Shown here: piece by piece, positions 1 to 7,804 of the stretch
How the letters are laid out: the number at the start of each line of letters is the position of its first letter
Position numbering within the stretch: the stretch's first letter is position 1
Assembly: GCA_025353525.1 (NCBI GenBank)
Contig: JANXOO010000024.1
Location: 1 to 11,694 of the forward strand
From: Schlesneria sp.
GTDB lineage: Bacteria > Planctomycetota > Planctomycetia > Planctomycetales > Planctomycetaceae
Direction of reading: 5' to 3'
DNA: 11,694 nt
The notes under the pieces: generated by a model
What the model was told of the DNA's origin: nothing
What the model saw: only the letters and a program-made list of their open reading frames with translations
Database searches by the model: none
Program-made: the position numbers and the translations under genes

Positions 1-207
1 ATCTGTTCCCGAGACGAGCACCGGATCTTCGTAGCTGTGGACACCAGGACGACTCGAATGGTTCAAACGTATCAGACCGGCGAATGCGTCCGCAACGGGC
101 AGAACGCGCGGCGTAAACGTTCGCTGCATCATCGCTGGCAATCGACGCATCGCTTCGTCGTAAAGTTCGAGATCAACACCTGCAGACTTGTAGGTGACAT
201 TCGCCAT
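1..207 (-). CDS. purM: PurM N-terminus (phosphoribosylformylglycinamidine cyclo-ligase), partial
   Basis: PurM (AIR synthetase) makes aminoimidazole ribonucleotide from FGAM with ATP in cytoplasmic de novo purine synthesis. Reading the minus strand from an ATG at 207-205 gives 69 codons that stay open to the window edge. The product begins MANVTYKSAGVDLELY, matching the family's N-terminal YKDAGVD signature. At residues 60-69 it reads EDPVLVSGTD, the start of the conserved PVLVSGTDGVGTKL nucleotide-binding segment. The middle part (RRLPAMMQRTFTPRVL) resembles the version in planctomycetes and relatives. An in-frame TGA at 291-289 and no other ATG/GTG/TTG between it and 207 fix the start, although no good Shine-Dalgarno site is visible. 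The gene is cut by the window, not broken. It is divergent from the exbB-like gene. Confidence 0.92.
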   Translation of the reverse strand, partial: MANVTYKSAGVDLELYDEAMRRLPAMMQRTFTPRVLPVADAFAGLIRLNHSSRPGVHSYEDPVLVSGTD

Positions 208-385
208 ATCGTGATGAACTTTCGCATCGGAGGGAGCAATAACGGAGAAACACGTCGAAGCGTATGATAACGTTCTACCGCGCGAAAGTCAGTTCGCCCG
301 AAAACCGCTGATATACCACGCGCGGCCTGGTTTGAGGCTATTGAGAAATCCAGCGACACCTGGAAACGGCCGCTGTGACGTTGGT

Positions 386-408
386 TCCGCTTCGAACGCG
401 GAAGCGGA
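386..408. repeat. Short inverted repeat in the purM/exbB intergenic region
   Basis: The arms TCCGCTTC (386-393) and GAAGCGGA (401-408) are perfect reverse complements with a 7-base spacer. There is no following T-run, so it is not a typical intrinsic terminator. It could be an operator or a leader hairpin for purM, whose start lies about 180 bases away. It could also be chance. Confidence 0.35.
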
Positions 409-752
409 CTCACAAACGAAACCTCAATCTGGACCGCGAGCAGTATAAACTGCCGCCGATCGATTAACGAGCGCGAGTTTATCGGGAAAATCAGGCGCTC
501 ATCTGCGAGTCGGTCAGTTTCGGTGGTGTGCTGCAGTTGGTATGCTTCGTGATCCACAGTCGATACGGCATCACGCGGTCATTGGGGATATTTTGAGCGA
601 ATCCAAATGGTACCGGAACGCCTGACACCGAAAGAGATTCCAGCGACCTTCGCAGAAGCAGGCGTCCAAAACGGACTGCAGAGCCCGGTTTTTGGACTAA
701 CGATTCATTTCAGGCGTTGAGCCGTCATCGTACGCATTTCACAACAGACACA

Positions 753-797
753 GATCACCCGACTAAAGATCACCCGACTAAAGATCACCCGACTGGA
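753..797 (+). repeat. Three tandem 15-bp repeats in the exbB leader
   Basis: The unit GATCACCCGACTAAA occurs at 753-767 and 768-782 without mismatch. A third copy at 783-797 ends in GACTGGA instead of GACTAAA. That change creates GGAG, the ribosome binding site of the gene at 806. The array is directly adjacent to the translation start and contains in-frame stops, so it is leader, not coding. It may be replication slippage, or repeated binding sites for a regulator. Confidence 0.85.
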
Positions 798-798
798 G
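795..798 (+). promoter_or_regulatory. Ribosome binding site of the exbB-like gene
   Basis: GGAG sits 7 bases before the ATG at 806. It is one of the few clear Shine-Dalgarno sites in the window. It decides the start, since the same frame has a stop (TAA, 779-781) just upstream inside the repeat array. Confidence 0.7.
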
Positions 799-805
799 AG
801 TCCTG

Positions 806-1462
806 ATGGACATGACGTCACTCGTCGATTTGATGAGTAATCTGATTTACCCCATGCAGGGGATTGCGGCTGTCTACGGCACATTTTTGGTCGTGCTGAT
901 TTTTCGGCGGATTGGACAAAAGCAGTTTCGGTCGCAGGCAGCAGCGGACGAGTTTCTGAACCTCGTCCACGAGCAATTAAAGTCGCGGCAGTTCGATGGC
1001 GTGGTCGCGCTGTGTGACTCGCCCCCCTATTGGTCGAAAGCCGTTCCGCAACTCGTGCTGATCGCGATGTCGAATCGTCATTGGCCACTGAACAAACTGA
1101 GGCAACTGCTGAGTGAAACGTTCGAACGCGAGGTCCTTTCGGAAATGGATTACCAGATGTCGTGGGTGAATACGGTCGTCAAGACGGCACCCATGCTGGG
1201 ACTGCAGGGCACGGTTCTGGGGATGATCGCGGCATTCGGAAAGATCGCGGCGAAGCAGGCATCGGGGGTCAATCCGGCGTCACTCGCCAGCGACATCAGT
1301 TTTGCATTGATTACGACGGCCGTCGGTTTGATGATCGCCATCCCCCTTGTAATGTGCATGGCATCGATGCAAGTTCGCATCGGGCGACTGACCGACAGCG
1401 TTCAGCACCAGATCGGCAGGTTTCTCGACGAACTCGAACAGGCACTTGCAAAACGAAAATAG
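806..1462 (+). CDS. exbB: MotA/TolQ/ExbB-family proton channel protein
   Basis: This inner-membrane subunit forms, with ExbD-type partners, a proton channel that turns proton-motive force into mechanical work. The 218-residue product has a first membrane segment at about 17-33. A cytoplasmic stretch of about 90 residues follows. The family's paired C-terminal helices carry APMLGLQGTVLGMI (128-141) and DISFALITTAVGLMIAIP (163-180). The TVxGMI and ITTAVGLxxAIP motifs are diagnostic, and the length is normal for ExbB/TolQ. ATG 806 is supported by GGAG at 795-798. The next gene starts 62 bases downstream and is an ExbD, as expected for a channel pair. ExbB, TolQ and a gliding or other motor subunit cannot be told apart from sequence alone. 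No tonB or tolA is present nearby. Confidence 0.93.
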   Translation: MDMTSLVDLMSNLIYPMQGIAAVYGTFLVVLIFRRIGQKQFRSQAAADEFLNLVHEQLKSRQFDGVVALCDSPPYWSKAVPQLVLIAMSNRHWPLNKLRQLLSETFEREVLSEMDYQMSWVNTVVKTAPMLGLQGTVLGMIAAFGKIAAKQASGVNPASLASDISFALITTAVGLMIAIPLVMCMASMQVRIGRLTDSVQHQIGRFLDELEQALAKRK

Positions 1463-1524
1463 TCGCGGATGACGACACGGGGCAGACACGACGCAGCGCC
1501 GACATGACGAACGGGATATGACTG

Positions 1525-1986
1525 ATGGCACGGCGAGGCATTTTTTCGGATAAGGGTTCCTTTGGCGGCAACCGCAAGCTCGTCGACGGAGAAATGGATA
1601 TTACGCCGATGATCGATGTCACGTTTTTGCTTTTGATTTTTTTCATGGTGGCATCGACGATGCAGGGGACGCCCGATGTCGATGTTCCGCCTGCCGTCCA
1701 CAGTATCGGAGTTGATTCGGCCGGAGCCGCCATTGTGACGATTCTGGCTCCCCCGAGTTCATCAGAATCGCCGCGCATCGTGTTGGGAGACGGCGAAGGT
1801 CCCGAAGCCGATCTGGCGGACGTGCGGCGATATGTCGAAGACAGTTTGCGCGACGGCAAAAAGCGAATCGTCCTGAAAGCCGAGGGGGATGTCGTTCACG
1901 GGCTGGTTGACGATGTCGCTCATGCGATCAAATCGGTTGATGGAGTTGAATTGTACATGGGAGTCGGTGACAAACCGAAAGATTGA
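1525..1986 (+). CDS. exbD: ExbD/TolR-family biopolymer transport protein (first copy)
   Basis: ExbD/TolR proteins form the central stator dimer inside the ExbB pentamer and carry the proton-relaying aspartate. The 153-residue product has a short cytoplasmic N-terminus, then the diagnostic segment EMDITPMIDVTFLLLIFFMV (23-42). In it, Asp31 aligns with the essential membrane aspartate of ExbD. Residues of about 46-153 form the extracytoplasmic domain, ending KPKD. Length is typical. The ATG at 1525 is preceded by GGGA at 1513-1516. An ATG 21 bases upstream in the same frame runs into a TGA, so it cannot be used. The gene lies between the exbB-like gene and a second, larger ExbD, suggesting a mixed ExbD stator. 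Substrate unknown. Confidence 0.93.
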   Translation: MARRGIFSDKGSFGGNRKLVDGEMDITPMIDVTFLLLIFFMVASTMQGTPDVDVPPAVHSIGVDSAGAAIVTILAPPSSSESPRIVLGDGEGPEADLADVRRYVEDSLRDGKKRIVLKAEGDVVHGLVDDVAHAIKSVDGVELYMGVGDKPKD

Positions 1987-2066
1987 TTTGGCGGATTCTT
2001 GCCCGCCCCGATCACTTTGAAGTCCACTTTTTTAACGCCGTTCGCAATCCTTGCGGTCTCTTGCAA

Positions 2067-2864
2067 ATGCCAATCCGTTTTCGATGTATCCATTGCCGGG
2101 GTTTGATGGCCATTTCGAGCCGTCAGGCGGGAGCCATCGTTGACTGTCCGACCTGCGGCGAGAAAACGTTGGTTCCGCAAGATGAAGTATTTGCAATCCC
2201 TGTTCCCGGCCCACCGATATCCCCAGCACCTGATCCGGCAGGAGCAACGTCGGCAGATTCACCGCCCGTTGCCAACGCGCTGAATTCCCGGGCTGACGGC
2301 GGCGGCGGCGCAGATATTCAAAGAGAGCCTCGTGAGTCGAACCGAAATGAGATCGATTCACCCGAGCGTCCGGGCGAAGAACCGTTCGTACCGAATGATA
2401 CCGGTGACGACGATGGGAACGGACCGCCGCCGCTACGGCGTCGCAGTAACCTCGAAGAAGAAATGGACCTCACACCGATGGTCGATGTGACTTTTCAGCT
2501 GTTGATTTTTTTTATGGTCTCGGCGTCGTTCAGCCTTCAGAAAAGCATTGAAATTCCAACACCCGATCCCGATCAGAAAGGTGCGACCCAGCAAGTTCAA
2601 ACGCTCGATGAACTTCAGGGAACATCGATCCTTGTCCGAATCGATGCGGCGAACGGAATCTGGATCGACGACGATCCGTTGTCAGACGTGTCGCGGCTTG
2701 TCGATACGCTGCGCGACAAAATGCGCCGCGAACAGAAAACCGAACTGTTGGTGACGGCCGATGCGCTGTCCCTTCACCGTACAATTATCGCCGTGATCGA
2801 CGCGGCAAACGAAGTTGGAATCCAGAAAATTCGTATGGGATCAAAAAAGAAATCCGATTCATGA
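2067..2864 (+). CDS. exbD: ExbD/TolR-family protein with N-terminal double-CxxC zinc-ribbon-like domain (second copy)
   Basis: This is a second ExbD-type stator, about 110 residues longer than usual. From the ATG at 2067 it has 265 residues. Residues 1-37 form a zinc-ribbon-like unit with C7xxC10 and C27xxC30 (MPIRFRCIHC...CPTC). A linker of about 90 residues rich in Pro, Ala, Gly, Asp and Glu follows. Then comes the ExbD motif EMDLTPMVDVTFQLLIFFMV, with Met133 and the proton-relay Asp140. The remainder is the extracytoplasmic ExbD domain. The frame is open back to a TTG at 1983 that overlaps the previous stop, but those 28 extra residues look unlike the domain and have no clear Shine-Dalgarno. 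I therefore prefer 2067, though no ribosome binding site supports it either. The ribbon should be cytoplasmic; metal binding is inferred. Confidence 0.9.
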   Translation: MPIRFRCIHCRGLMAISSRQAGAIVDCPTCGEKTLVPQDEVFAIPVPGPPISPAPDPAGATSADSPPVANALNSRADGGGGADIQREPRESNRNEIDSPERPGEEPFVPNDTGDDDGNGPPPLRRRSNLEEEMDLTPMVDVTFQLLIFFMVSASFSLQKSIEIPTPDPDQKGATQQVQTLDELQGTSILVRIDAANGIWIDDDPLSDVSRLVDTLRDKMRREQKTELLVTADALSLHRTIIAVIDAANEVGIQKIRMGSKKKSDS

Positions 2865-2959
2865 TCCGCGAGGCGTCAAGTCGACGCTGACCCTCGTTTA
2901 GCCATCTTGATGCTCGTATCACTTTGTTTCATATTTCAAATACGCATTCAAATACCATT

Positions 2960-5900
2960 ATGGCTTTATTGAACATTCGACGGGCCGACGGATCGACTGA
3001 ATCGCGCGAGTTGTCAAAGACATTGCCGCTGACGATCGGGCGGCAGCCGTTTAACGACATCTGCATTCCGGAAGACAATGTCGCTCCGATGCAATGCCGG
3101 ATCAGTTGGAACAAAACCGGATTCGAAGCGACTTCCGCGACCCCGGAAGGGATCGAAATCAACGACGCAACGGTAGCCCACGTCACGCTGAAGTCCGGCG
3201 ATATCATCCGTATCGGAAGTGTCGATTTCATCTTCGACGATGCGTCATCATCAGTTGCGAAATCAGGTTCGGATTCTGATCGTACCGGATCGCGCAAGTC
3301 AAAAAGCCGGAAAGAGCCTGCAGACAAGCCGGTCGATGACATGTCGTTGTTCGAGGGAGAAGTACAAACGGAATCGCAGGCGATACTGAGCGCGATGTCC
3401 GGCGAGGAAGATCGGATTGACAGCAACTTCGGCGATTTGAAAGAGTCCCCTCAGATTGCGAAGCCTGCTCCACGTGGCAATCGAATTCCGACCGGAGCAG
3501 CTCGACCGGGCGAGCAGGAAATCCTGCGATCCCCGCTGGTGCTAGGTCTGGCTGGAGGGGGCCTCGCACTGGCGCTGATCACGGGAATATTCTGGTTTCT
3601 GATCGGGAGAGAACAATCGAACCGGCATTACGACCGTGCCGTTCAGGAGTTGAACGACGGACAATATTCGCAATCAATTTCGACGTTCGAGCGATTTATT
3701 GCGCAGTATCCCGGACATGGATTGCGACGCCAGGCAGACCGGGGACTCGCGAAAGCCCAGATTCAGAAGGAAATCTCCGGTGCAGCCCCGTCATGGAAAC
3801 GGGGATTGGAGCGACTGACTGAACTGATCAAGATGCATCGGAACGAGTCCGATTTTGGAGACCTGCATTCCACGCTATATCAGTACGCTGAACAGATCTC
3901 GATCGGTGCAGCAAAATCGGCTGAAACGATTCGGGACGGAGACTTGTTGACAGTTTCGCAGGACGCCCAAAATCTGCTCGAACGCTATTCGGATCCGTCA
4001 GCGCCGCCGACATCGACAGTCGGGCGAATCAAGGAACAGCGTGCCAAAGCAGATCGGGCAATTGCCAAACAGTCGAAATTTGACCTTGCGATGAAACTGG
4101 TCGACGCAGCCATTGTCGACCGCAAACCGATGCTCGCACTCTCGGAACGCGAACGTCTGGTCAGGGGATTTCCGGAATTCATCAGTTCCAAACGAGTGAA
4201 AGAAGCGCTTCAGCGGTCGCTCGATCTGGAACGATCGGTGGTCGCCACCGATGAAACCGAGCGTCCCGCGGACACCAAAGACGACAAACCACCGCAACTC
4301 GAACAGGTTCTTGGAGTGTTACATGCCAGATCCCGCACGGAAGATAATTCGCAAGGTGCGATCGTTTTCGTGACGGCGAAAGATTCCTGCTACGCAATCG
4401 ATCCGGCGACGGGTGAGCTTGTATGGCGACGAGTCACAGGCGTTCGCCCGCCGTTCTTTCCCATTCCGGTCACAGGTGCCCAGTCGTCAGTGCTGCTGTT
4501 CGATACGCGCAAGCAGGAACTTCTCGCATGTCAGGCGGCAACAGGTCAGTTGATCTGGAGGCAGCGACTGGATGGACGCGCGATCAGCAAGCCGCTCGTT
4601 CACGAGGGGCAAATTTATCTCCCTGTTGACGGTAATATGCTGGTTCGGATTGATGTCGATACTGGACGAATTTCCGCCACGGTACGGTTCTCTCAAAACC
4701 TCGCGGGAACTCCTGTCTTGTCGCGCGACGGGAATTTTGTACTGGTTCCCGGTGAGATGGCGATGATTTACGCGTTGACACTGCGTACGACATCGACCAA
4801 CCCCGCACTGTCAGCCGTTGCGACAACATTTACGGATCACGCGGCGGGATCGATCTCGGCTCCGCCACTTTCAATGGGCCGATTGTTGCTATTGTGTGAG
4901 AACAATCTCGCCGACAGCGCACGACTGCGACTTTGGGACGCGAGCCGTCCGGAAAATGCGCTGATTGAGCTGGAGTCGGTTCCAGTTGCGGGCCAGTGCC
5001 GCGATGCGCCTGTCTTGCGCGGCAATCAACTGGTCGTCCCGTCGTCCGGAGAACAGTTTGCTGCATTCGCGGTATCAGATGAACCAGGTCGTACGAGAAT
5101 CGCTCCGATCGGCCAGTACCGTGCCGATCAGAATCCGGACCGTCAGCAAATTGCAGCATCACTGTTCGTAACGTTGGGATCCGACGGACAGTTCTGGTCA
5201 GCGGGTTCAGCATTTCGGCGGTTCGAAATCGCCAGCAATGCGATACGAATGGATTCAAATTCGACGGCAGCAGGGATCGCATCGCAACCGTTACAGGCGA
5301 TCGGCGAACAGTTTTTTGTGGGCCGCAAGTCGCGGCACAGCGATGCGGTCACGTTTTCGGCAGTCGACCGCGACAAATTATTCAGCCCGTGGCGGATTAT
5401 TGTCGGCGACGCTCCGCTCGAAATGATTTCAACGCGTGACGGGGGATTGGCGTGGGTCGGCGAAAGTGGCACTCTGTATTCGGTCGGCAAAAATCGTCTG
5501 GCACAAGGAGGCGTCGACCTCAAGGCGGGGGCCGATATGGAACTCCCGGTTGATATTTCAAAACCGGTTCGGGCGAGCGTGCTGCACGATCAGCGTATGA
5601 TCGTGTTTGCTCAGGGTGAAACGATTCGGATGTTTGTCATTAACTCGCAAGGACAAGTTGTCAGCAATGAAAAGCAACCTGAATTTCCCGATACTGATCC
5701 GATTCTGCTGGACGAAGGACTCGTTCTGCCGTTACCTGCTCGCCTTAAGCTGCATTCACTTTCTGGCAGCAAGAAGCCGGCTCAGGACTGGATCGCACCG
5801 ATCGGCGATAAACTGGAACACAAATGGTCGCACCTCGTCCGCATCGACGGACGAGAATTTGTTTCGTGCGACAATTCAGGACGCCTCACACGAGTCCAGT

Positions 5901-6400
5901 ATCGCAGCGGAGATGTACCGCATCTGGCGAGCGTCGCCGAGTTACAACTGGAACATCCGGTCGAACTTCGGCCATTTATCAGAGGTGAATTCCTGTACGT
6001 GGCCGATGCGACAGGTTTGGTAAGGCAATTAAACGTTCGCTCGTTTGATACCGACGGCCAAGCATCCCTCACGGGACCGATCAAGTCGCTCTGGGACACT
6101 GGCACGAATATACTGGTTGTGGCGGGCGACAGAAAGCTGCACTGTCTTTCTGACGGAAAAACGATGTCGGAATTGTGGTCGTTCGATCTCGCGAAACTGG
6201 AGCCGACCGGGTCGACGGTCGTCAGAAATGACGCCGTTTGGATCGCGTGCCGCAACGGAACGGTCCTGGTATTGAATGCTGCGACGGGTACAGAGATCCG
6301 AAGAATCGAACTGCCTCAAATGTTGTCGATCGGCCTCAGGCAGATTCAGGAATCGATCGTCGCCGTCGCTTCAGACGGGACGCTGTATCGACTGGAATAA
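2960..6400 (+). CDS. Membrane-anchored FHA-like / TPR-like / PQQ-like beta-propeller protein
   Basis: The 1146-residue product has an FHA-like domain at about 1-95, with IGR (26-28), ND (32-33) and N68. A Ser/Lys/Asp-rich linker follows. One membrane segment lies at about 192-216 (VLGLAGGGLALALITGIFWF). A TPR-like helical unit follows at about 221-265 (YDRAVQELNDGQYSQSISTF). A long PQQ-like beta-propeller runs from about 445 to the end, with blade signatures such as YAIDPATGELVW and a final LNAATGTEIRR. The FHA part should be cytoplasmic and the propeller extracytoplasmic. The FHA phosphopeptide-binding Ser and His are replaced by Ala42 and Gln45, so binding of phosphothreonine is doubtful. 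The ATG at 2960 is preferred over a TTG at 2924 because it begins the FHA fold; neither has a good Shine-Dalgarno. It follows exbD by 95 bases, and its role as motor partner is inferred. Confidence 0.85.
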   Translation: MALLNIRRADGSTESRELSKTLPLTIGRQPFNDICIPEDNVAPMQCRISWNKTGFEATSATPEGIEINDATVAHVTLKSGDIIRIGSVDFIFDDASSSVAKSGSDSDRTGSRKSKSRKEPADKPVDDMSLFEGEVQTESQAILSAMSGEEDRIDSNFGDLKESPQIAKPAPRGNRIPTGAARPGEQEILRSPLVLGLAGGGLALALITGIFWFLIGREQSNRHYDRAVQELNDGQYSQSISTFERFIAQYPGHGLRRQADRGLAKAQIQKEISGAAPSWKRGLERLTELIKMHRNESDFGDLHSTLYQYAEQISIGAAKSAETIRDGDLLTVSQDAQNLLERYSDPSAPPTSTVGRIKEQRAKADRAIAKQSKFDLAMKLVDAAIVDRKPMLALSERERLVRGFPEFISSKRVKEALQRSLDLERSVVATDETERPADTKDDKPPQLEQVLGVLHARSRTEDNSQGAIVFVTAKDSCYAIDPATGELVWRRVTGVRPPFFPIPVTGAQSSVLLFDTRKQELLACQAATGQLIWRQRLDGRAISKPLVHEGQIYLPVDGNMLVRIDVDTGRISATVRFSQNLAGTPVLSRDGNFVLVPGEMAMIYALTLRTTSTNPALSAVATTFTDHAAGSISAPPLSMGRLLLLCENNLADSARLRLWDASRPENALIELESVPVAGQCRDAPVLRGNQLVVPSSGEQFAAFAVSDEPGRTRIAPIGQYRADQNPDRQQIAASLFVTLGSDGQFWSAGSAFRRFEIASNAIRMDSNSTAAGIASQPLQAIGEQFFVGRKSRHSDAVTFSAVDRDKLFSPWRIIVGDAPLEMISTRDGGLAWVGESGTLYSVGKNRLAQGGVDLKAGADMELPVDISKPVRASVLHDQRMIVFAQGETIRMFVINSQGQVVSNEKQPEFPDTDPILLDEGLVLPLPARLKLHSLSGSKKPAQDWIAPIGDKLEHKWSHLVRIDGREFVSCDNSGRLTRVQYRSGDVPHLASVAELQLEHPVELRPFIRGEFLYVADATGLVRQLNVRSFDTDGQASLTGPIKSLWDTGTNILVVAGDRKLHCLSDGKTMSELWSFDLAKLEPTGSTVVRNDAVWIACRNGTVLVLNAATGTEIRRIELPQMLSIGLRQIQESIVAVASDGTLYRLE

Positions 6401-6843
6401 TTCCTCTGCTTCTACACGCTGCCTTTGAGGCAAACACGATTCAGACTGCGCAGTTTATCGCAAGAGCTTCGGAAATCCGTCAACTTTCTTCCCGGAACGG
6501 CTTGCAGGTATTGCCACTGTGCCTTAAATCCTGAAGCATTCCATGCGATGATACGCACTCGATCGACTTCGCACGGCATGGGAAGAGACATTTGCAGAAA
6601 CTGAACTTTTATCTGCGGAAACGGGCTTTCGATGTATGCCTCAATCATGGCCGCGTGCGGTATAAGGCGAGCGGCAGAAAATCAATTACCAAATGAAAGT
6701 CCAGCGGGAGGGGGTCAAACCCCTTTTGTCGAAGACGAAAAAGGGGATCGACCCCGGCCAGTCGGGGACTCAGGGATAAACATTTCTGCCGCTCGCCTAA
6801 AACCCTTGAACTTGTGTCTGCCTGAAAGCAGACCGGAAAGACG
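6401..6843. other. Intergenic region with structured repeat element
   Basis: These 443 bases separate the propeller gene from the epimerase. A weak hairpin TGCCT-TTG-AGGCA (6420-6432) follows the propeller stop by about 20 bases without a clear T-run. The right half holds the nested inverted repeat described separately. A 78-codon minus-strand frame at 6412-6648 is not convincing as a gene: no recognised domain, and no support from neighbours. The epimerase promoter is presumably here but not recognisable. Confidence 0.6.
6665..6798. repeat. Nested inverted-repeat element (134 bp)
   Basis: The outer arms AGGCGAGCGGCAGAAA (6665-6680) and TTTCTGCCGCTCGCCT (6783-6798) are perfect 16-bp reverse complements. 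Inside is a second hairpin at 6711-6755: GGGGTC (6711-6716) pairs with GACCCC (6750-6755), CCCCTTTT (6720-6727) with AAAAGGGG (6739-6746), and GTC with GAC at the tip around GAA. It has the form of a small non-autonomous mobile element or a REP/BIME-like unit. It could also be a structured RNA. No clear target-site duplication is visible. Function unknown. Confidence 0.75.
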
Positions 6844-7764
6844 ATGCAACCAATGAAGGTCGTAGTTTCAGGAGCCACAGGGCTCGTCGGCTCGGAACTT
6901 GTTCCGTTCCTTGCAAAGCAGGGTCATGAAATCTTTCGATTGACCCGTTCAAAACCTCATGAGGCGCACGATATTGTCTGGGACCCGGCACGTAACCAGC
7001 TTCCCAAAGGACGCCTCGACGGGGCCGAAGTCATCGTGCATCTTGCTGGCGAGAACATTGCCGGAAAACGCTGGAATGCCAAAGTCAAGGAATCGATTCG
7101 TCATAGCCGGGTCGAAGGAACAAAGCTGTTGTGCGAGACTTTGGCAGAATTGAATCCGCTGCCAAAAACCCTGATTTGCGCGTCTGCGATCGGCTACTAT
7201 GGAGTTCGCGGTGGCGAATGGCTGAACGAATCATCCTCGCCCGGTACAGGCTACCTGGCCGATGTATGTCGCGAGTGGGAAGAGGCGTGCGAACCGGCGC
7301 GTCAAAAAGGAATTCGCGTCGTCAATCTGCGAATTGGCGTCATTCTGAGCACCAGGGGCGGCGGTCTCGCCAAAATGCTGAAGCCGTTCGGAATGGGACT
7401 CGGCGGAGTGATCGGCGGCGGAAATCAATACTGGAGCTGGGTCGCTATCGACGATGTGATCGGAGCGATCGATCATTGTATTCGCCACGAACAAATATCA
7501 GGTCCGGTCAACGCGACGGCTCCATGTCCGGTTACGAATTTCGATTTCACGAAAGCGCTCGGAGCCGAATTGGGGCGACCGACGCTGATCCCGATGCCAG
7601 CCTTGCTGGCACGAGCAGCTTTGGGCGAAATGGCAAACGACTTGCTACTCGGCAGCGCCCGGGTGATGCCTAATCGACTGAGTGAATCGGGATACAAGTT
7701 CCTGTTCCCCACCCTGGAACCTGCGCTCAGGCACCTGATACATCCATCGCGAGAGAACCAGTAA
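6844..7764 (+). CDS. TIGR01777/YfcH-type NAD(P)-binding epimerase-like protein
   Basis: This 306-residue soluble protein belongs to the TIGR01777 branch of the extended short-chain dehydrogenase/reductase superfamily (E. coli YfcH type). The branch is usually annotated as a nucleotide-sugar epimerase, though its substrate is not established. The Rossmann motif SGATGLVGS is at 9-17 (Gly10, Gly13, Gly16). The family signatures HLAGENIAGKRW (66-77), ASAIGYYG (113-120) and WSWVAIDD (197-204) are all present. The C-terminal DUF1731-like end includes PMPALLARAALGE (about 252-264). Length is typical. The start is either 6844 or the ATG at 6853 (residue 4); GGAAAG at 6835-6840 is 3 or 12 bases away respectively, so it does not settle the choice. 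It is probably transcribed alone; it converges with the deacetylase. Confidence 0.9.
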   Translation: MQPMKVVVSGATGLVGSELVPFLAKQGHEIFRLTRSKPHEAHDIVWDPARNQLPKGRLDGAEVIVHLAGENIAGKRWNAKVKESIRHSRVEGTKLLCETLAELNPLPKTLICASAIGYYGVRGGEWLNESSSPGTGYLADVCREWEEACEPARQKGIRVVNLRIGVILSTRGGGLAKMLKPFGMGLGGVIGGGNQYWSWVAIDDVIGAIDHCIRHEQISGPVNATAPCPVTNFDFTKALGAELGRPTLIPMPALLARAALGEMANDLLLGSARVMPNRLSESGYKFLFPTLEPALRHLIHPSRENQ

Positions 7765-7804
7765 GCCCGATTGACCGTTGATTCAATGACGATCGCTACG
7801 CGCT

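Larger units (their letters stand above)
208..805. other. Divergent intergenic region between purM and the exbB-like gene
   Basis: About 600 bases separate the two divergent starts. I see no convincing gene: the open frames here lack recognisable motifs and one overlaps purM out of frame. The region should contain promoters for both directions, but I cannot point to a clear -35/-10 pair. It holds an 8-bp inverted repeat at 386-408 and a 15-bp tandem repeat at 753-797, listed separately. No tRNA is apparent. Confidence 0.6.

Noticed and set aside
129..557. 142-codon minus-strand open frame near the left end
   Set aside because: It overlaps purM out of frame, shows no recognisable domain and is rich in Arg/Ser, as expected for a shadow frame.
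753..797. Possible CRISPR array
   Set aside because: Three directly adjacent 15-bp copies have no spacers, and no cas genes are present.
705..1088. 127-codon minus-strand open frame with a short internal repeat
   Set aside because: The repeated SRVIF stretch is just the tandem DNA repeat read in reverse, and most of the frame is antisense to exbB.
1311..1859. 182-codon minus-strand open frame across the exbB/exbD junction
   Set aside because: Antisense to two confidently recognised genes, with a low-complexity Ser/Arg-rich product.
806..2864. Zorya-type phage defence (ZorA/ZorB motor)
   Set aside because: ExbB and ExbD products have ordinary lengths without the long ZorA tail, and no ZorC, ZorD or ZorE partners are present.
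6645..6878. 77-codon minus-strand open frame through the repeat element
   Set aside because: It is mostly translation of the palindrome and overlaps the epimerase start; no conserved motif.
7131..7673. 180-codon plus-strand open frame inside the epimerase
   Set aside because: Out-of-frame shadow; the product is Arg-rich with no motif, while the epimerase frame carries all its family signatures.
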